From: Micromonospora ferruginea
GTDB lineage: Bacteria; Actinomycetota; Actinomycetes; Mycobacteriales; Micromonosporaceae
Length of the DNA stretch: 64,000 nt
NCBI RefSeq assembly: GCF_013694245.2
Contig: NZ_CP059322.2
Span: 2,600,001-2,664,000 of the forward strand
Direction of reading: 5' to 3'
Shown here piece after piece: positions 61,412 through 64,000 of the stretch. The position numbers were made by a program, and so were the translations under genes. Every line of letters starts with the position of its first letter. Within the stretch, counting starts at the first letter, position 1. The notes beneath the pieces are model-generated. The model ran no database searches. It saw nothing but the letters and a program-made list of their open reading frames with translations, and was not told the origin of the DNA.

Positions 61412-61502
61412 CGGGGGCCTCCTTCGATGGGCGTACCCCGCCGATCCTGCCAGCCGACCCCGGCCCGGCCGGCGGCGTACCCGATCGGGGTGACCTGCGG
61501 CA

Positions 61503-62252
61503 TCACCGGAGGCCGCAGGCGTCCAGCGACTGCTCGTAGCCGGCGAAGAACTTCTCCGAGCGCTGTTCGGCGGTGCCGTGCGCGCCCTCGGCGAACCAGG
61601 GCTGGTCCGGGTCGTCGCCGACCGCCAGCAGCCCCTCCCGGAACTCGTCCAGGTCGCCGTCCTCCAGCTTGAGCGTGCCGGAGCGGACGCTGTCGCCGAG
61701 GTACGCCCCGGCCATGCAGTCGGCCTGCAACTCCTGCTGGATGGTGAAGTTGTAGCGGATGCCGAGCCGGGTCTGCACGCCGTGGGCGTACTCATGACCT
61801 AGCAAATAGAACAGGAACGCGTCGCCGATCTGCCGGAACGCCGACACCGACCAGTTGACGTCGTAGGCGATGAAGTCGCCGGCGGAGCAGTAGACCGCGT
61901 TGTTGCGCGGCAGCCCCTGCCCGCCGCAGGACACCTCGCCGGCCCGGGTGTAGGGCACCACCCGGCGGATCGGCCGGAACTGGTCGCCGGAGGCGCGGAA
62001 CTGCGCCGTCCAGTACTGCTCGGCGCCGGCGACCGCGTCCTGGAAGTCCTGCTTGAACTCGGCGACGCTCGTCGTCCCGTCCGCCCGGGTGGTCTCCGCG
62101 CCCGGTGACGCCGGTCGGCCGCTCTGCCGTGGCGCGGGCTGCTGCGGCTCGCCCTGGTCGAGCCCGCCGCCCATGCACCCGGCCGCCACCACCGCGGCCA
62201 CCAGCAGCCCGGCGAGCGGCCCGAGCCGCCGTCGTCCCGCACTCTCCCCCAC
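61503..62252 (-). CDS. Neutral zinc metallopeptidase lipoprotein
   Basis: A 249-residue lipoprotein of the YpfJ-type zinc peptidase family. Lipobox-like LVAAVVAAGC with Cys26 follows a short basic start. The motif LLGHEYAHGVQTRLG gives the HExxH zinc site and QQELQADCMAGAYLG the downstream Glu. CGGQGLPRNNAVYCSAGDFIAYDV is typical. GTG 62252 is five bases after GGAGG and gives an ideal lipoprotein signal; an alternative ATG at 62339 overlaps the upstream gene's stop but would add 29 odd residues. Substrates are unknown. Confidence 0.88.
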   Translation of the reverse strand: MGESAGRRRLGPLAGLLVAAVVAAGCMGGGLDQGEPQQPAPRQSGRPASPGAETTRADGTTSVAEFKQDFQDAVAGAEQYWTAQFRASGDQFRPIRRVVPYTRAGEVSCGGQGLPRNNAVYCSAGDFIAYDVNWSVSAFRQIGDAFLFYLLGHEYAHGVQTRLGIRYNFTIQQELQADCMAGAYLGDSVRSGTLKLEDGDLDEFREGLLAVGDDPDQPWFAEGAHGTAEQRSEKFFAGYEQSLDACGLR

Positions 62253-62338
62253 GACCACCTCCGGTTGTCCGACCCCGTGTCCCGCCGCAGTACCCCGGTT
62301 CCCACCGGCTCTCACGCGCCGGCGGCGGCAATCGTTCA

Positions 62339-62836
62339 TCAGGTGTCCACGGCGGTGAACAGCAGCAGCGCCCGAGCGGGGTCGAGGAACACCTCGGTGG
62401 TCCCCGCGTCGTGGTCGGCGCTGCGCTCCCAGCGCACACCGTCCGGCACGTACCCGGCCAGCGCCGGCCAGAGGGCGGGCGCCGCGCCGGTCACCGGCGC
62501 CCAGGTGTACGCGGCGGCCAGCGCCCGCGCGTCGGCCGGCGCGAGCCGCACCACGCCCTGGTAGCGCCGGTCGGTCGGGCCGGGGGCGCGGGAACAGGCG
62601 AAGCTCGGGTAGTCGACCTGCCAGTGGATCTCGGGGTAGGCGCCGATCCCCGGCACGTCCTGCTCGGTCCACCGCCGGTCGGTGCGGACCTCGGCCTCCT
62701 CGGCGGCGACCCGCGCCGCGCAGTCGGTGTCCTCGCCGTCGCCGGCGCTCAGCAGCCAGAGCACACCGCCGCACGCGGCGAGCAGGGCGACGGCGAGGCC
62801 GGCGGCGAGCACGAGGAACCAGGATCGACGGGTCAC
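62339..62836 (-). CDS. Membrane-anchored protein of unknown function
   Basis: A 165-residue protein with an N-terminal hydrophobic anchor (SWFLVLAAGLAVALLAACGGVLWLLSAG) and an exposed domain (DCAARVAAEEAEVRTDRRWTEQDVPGIGAYPEIHWQVDYPSFACSRAPGPTDRRYQGVVRLAPADARALAAAYTW). Two cysteines (CAARV and FACSRA) may form a disulfide outside. GTG 62836. It is just upstream of the zinc peptidase gene and its stop overlaps an ATG there, so they may be one transcript. No family recognised. Confidence 0.7.
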   Translation of the reverse strand: MTRRSWFLVLAAGLAVALLAACGGVLWLLSAGDGEDTDCAARVAAEEAEVRTDRRWTEQDVPGIGAYPEIHWQVDYPSFACSRAPGPTDRRYQGVVRLAPADARALAAAYTWAPVTGAAPALWPALAGYVPDGVRWERSADHDAGTTEVFLDPARALLLFTAVDT

Positions 62837-62892
62837 GGCGGCAGGGTAGCCGCCGCCGGCCACCCTGGACCCACCCCGGTACAGTCCCCGCC

Positions 62893-63309
62893 GTGACTCC
62901 CGACGTGACCCTCGCCAGTGTCGTCTACTGGCGACGCAGCCTCTGGAACGGCATGCGCTGCGTACCGGTGCTGATGACCCTGGACCAGGGCTGGCTGCGG
63001 GCCCGCGACCGCGACGGCGCCGAGGTGTTCGCCGTGCCCGCCGGTCAGGTCCGGGGCCGGTTGACCCGGCTGAGCACGCTGCTGCTGACCGTGGGCGGCC
63101 GGCGGTACGCCATCGTGGGACGCGGTTCCGACGTCTCGCCGTCGCCCAGCGCCGACCAGCGGCGCGAGCTCGACGAGTTCTGGGCCCACCGGGCCCCGCC
63201 GAGCGGCGACGGGGCGGGCTTCCTCGACCTGGTGTTCAACGGGGGCGCCTCGTTCCACACCCGCTCCTGGCGGGACGCGCTGGCCCGCGCGGGCGCGGCG
63301 GTGCGCTGA
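62893..63309 (+). CDS. Hypothetical protein
   Basis: A 138-residue soluble, arginine-rich protein: DVTLASVVYWRRSLWNGMRCVPVLMTLDQGWLRARDRDGAEVFAVPAGQVRGRLTRLSTLLLTVGGRRYAIVGRGSDVSP. The beta-strand-like spacing of the first 75 residues suggests a small PH-like or barrel fold, but I do not recognise it. GTG 62893 is 56 bp from the divergent gene. It has codon use like its neighbours. Confidence 0.7.
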   Translation: MTPDVTLASVVYWRRSLWNGMRCVPVLMTLDQGWLRARDRDGAEVFAVPAGQVRGRLTRLSTLLLTVGGRRYAIVGRGSDVSPSPSADQRRELDEFWAHRAPPSGDGAGFLDLVFNGGASFHTRSWRDALARAGAAVR

Positions 63310-63330
63310 CCCGCACGGTCAGCTCGGGCG

Positions 63331-63510
63331 TCAGTCCAGCCCGCGCATGATGTGGGGCTCGCCGTCGTCGTCGCCGAAGCAGCGGTGCAGCACCTGGGCG
63401 CGGGCCCACAGGTCCAGGCTGCTGGGTGGGCCGACCGCCGCCGGCCGGGGCGGCACGGTCAGCACGTGCGCCTGCTCCGGCGGCACCTTCGTCGTCACCT
63501 GGTCGGCCAT
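63331..63510 (-). CDS. Small 59-residue protein
   Basis: A short frame encoding MADQVTTKVPPEQAHVLTVP, then PRPAAVGPPSSLDLWARAQV and LHRCFGDDDGEPHIMRGLD. GAGAGGGGCGGAA before ATG 63510 is a good ribosome site and the codon use is coding-like, so it is probably real. An in-frame ATG 21 bp earlier is an alternative. The Pro-rich start and one Cys near the end do not identify a family. A RiPP-like precursor is conceivable but nothing nearby supports it. Confidence 0.55.
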   Translation of the reverse strand: MADQVTTKVPPEQAHVLTVPPRPAAVGPPSSLDLWARAQVLHRCFGDDDGEPHIMRGLD

Positions 63511-63882
63511 TTCCGCCCCTCTCGTCGCACTCATGCTCGCCCGGCGGCGTCTCCGCCGCGTCAACCGGACGGCGCGGGTGGGGACGCGGCGCGCGGCGGG
63601 CCGGCGTCGGCCGTACTCCGGTGACGGTAGCCCGCCGGACCGGCCGGCACACCCCTTATTCCCGACGCCGACGCAGGTAGTGGGGATGATGGTCGGCGAA
63701 GGTTCACGGCAGTCGGGCTGGACCGCCACTTCCATGCCTGTCTACACAAAGGGGTTCAAGCGTCAATCCCGTCCGGATGGAGTCCCATGTCCCGCACCCT
63801 GCGCGCCTCGCCCAGCGGCCGCTGGCACTCCCATCTATCCGGGGTTGCATCCGGTACCCCGGTACGGGCTTACCGTCGACGG
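63511..63882. other. Intergenic region before the right-edge gene
   Basis: 372 bp with no well-supported gene; open frames across it lack a ribosome site and coding-like codon bias. Part of it (63700-63790) is A/T-richer than the surroundings and may hold the promoter of the gene at 63883. Confidence 0.5.
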
Positions 63883-64000
63883 GTGACCGAACGCGACTGG
63901 GCGCCCGACGCCTGCACCCTGCCGACCGCCGACCGCCCGCTGCGGCTGGCCGAGTTCGACGGGCTGTTCCACGACGCCGTCCGGCGGATCGACCGAGTGT
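63883..64000 (+). CDS. Conserved actinobacterial protein, 5' fragment (runs off the right edge)
   Basis: The first 39 residues read VTERDWAPDACTLPTADRPL followed by RLAEFDGLFHDAVRRIDRV. The ACTLPTADRPLRLAEFD pattern resembles a small actinobacterial protein that I have seen without assigned function. It starts at GTG 63883. Only the N-terminus is present, so no domain can be assigned. Confidence 0.7.
   Translation, partial: MTERDWAPDACTLPTADRPLRLAEFDGLFHDAVRRIDRV

Noticed and set aside
63347-63886. 179-codon plus-strand frame near the right edge
   Set aside because: It crosses the small minus-strand gene and an A/T-rich gap, has no ribosome site, and codon bias is lost halfway.

Overview
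This window is high-GC actinobacterial chromosome, most probably from a Micromonospora-like member of the Micromonosporaceae. The grounds are the pervasive G/C third codon positions, the many GTG starts, a complete Pup-proteasome locus, and short GC-rich hairpin elements scattered between genes. The genus is inferred from gene content and style, not from a database match. No rRNA, tRNA or CRISPR array was seen.

Region 1 (1-8.8 kb) is an alpha-glucan utilisation locus. A LacI-type regulator and a binding-protein/permease/permease/GH13 alpha-glucosidase operon are flanked by two secreted beta-helix glycanases: a complete GH87-like alpha-1,3-glucanase and the signal-peptide end of a related protein at the left edge. 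The likely logic is outside cutting, oligosaccharide import, inside hydrolysis, and repression through a TTGCAA-centred operator. Region 2 (8.9-14.1 kb) is regulatory: a SigB/SigF-type sigma factor, a response regulator/histidine kinase/GerMN lipoprotein operon, and a four-gene operon with two STAS proteins, a small membrane protein and a BON protein. Region 3 (14.2-25 kb) is mixed. It holds a CBM2-GH5 cellulase frameshifted in its linker behind a CebR-type box, a TetR/diiron-oxygenase pair, a YdcF-like protein, a glycosyltransferase, a two-discoidin beta-helix enzyme, a DUF4037 protein, a 5'-3' exonuclease and a GNAT acetyltransferase.

Region 4 (25-36.3 kb) has an MHYT membrane sensor, a HelY-type helicase, a HAD hydrolase, an EamA transporter, a diacylglycerol-kinase-like protein, a fasciclin protein, a zinc alcohol dehydrogenase, a cupredoxin-like lipoprotein, a BtuF-like protein, and an IS5-family element inserted in the tail of that last gene. 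Region 5 (36.5-55.6 kb) is the Tat/Pup-proteasome neighbourhood: tatC, tatA, pafC, pafB, pafA, prcA, prcB, an HNH endonuclease, pup, dop, ARC ATPase, trmI, an S2P protease and a RecB-like nuclease. The HNH gene is wedged between pup and prcB with translational overlaps.

Region 6 (55.6-64 kb) has a two-component system with a small, probably soluble kinase beside a MacB-type ABC exporter, then a HAD phosphatase that seems to start at CTG, a lipoprotein zinc metallopeptidase, and small uncharacterised genes up to a partial gene at the right edge.

The two most intriguing non-coding signals are repeat families. One is a 76-nt hairpin with 20-bp arms at about 24.9 and 36.3 kb, whose single arm difference is compensated on the other arm. 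The other is a GGGGGCCCTT-armed hairpin at about 8.8, 17.7 and 60.7 kb.
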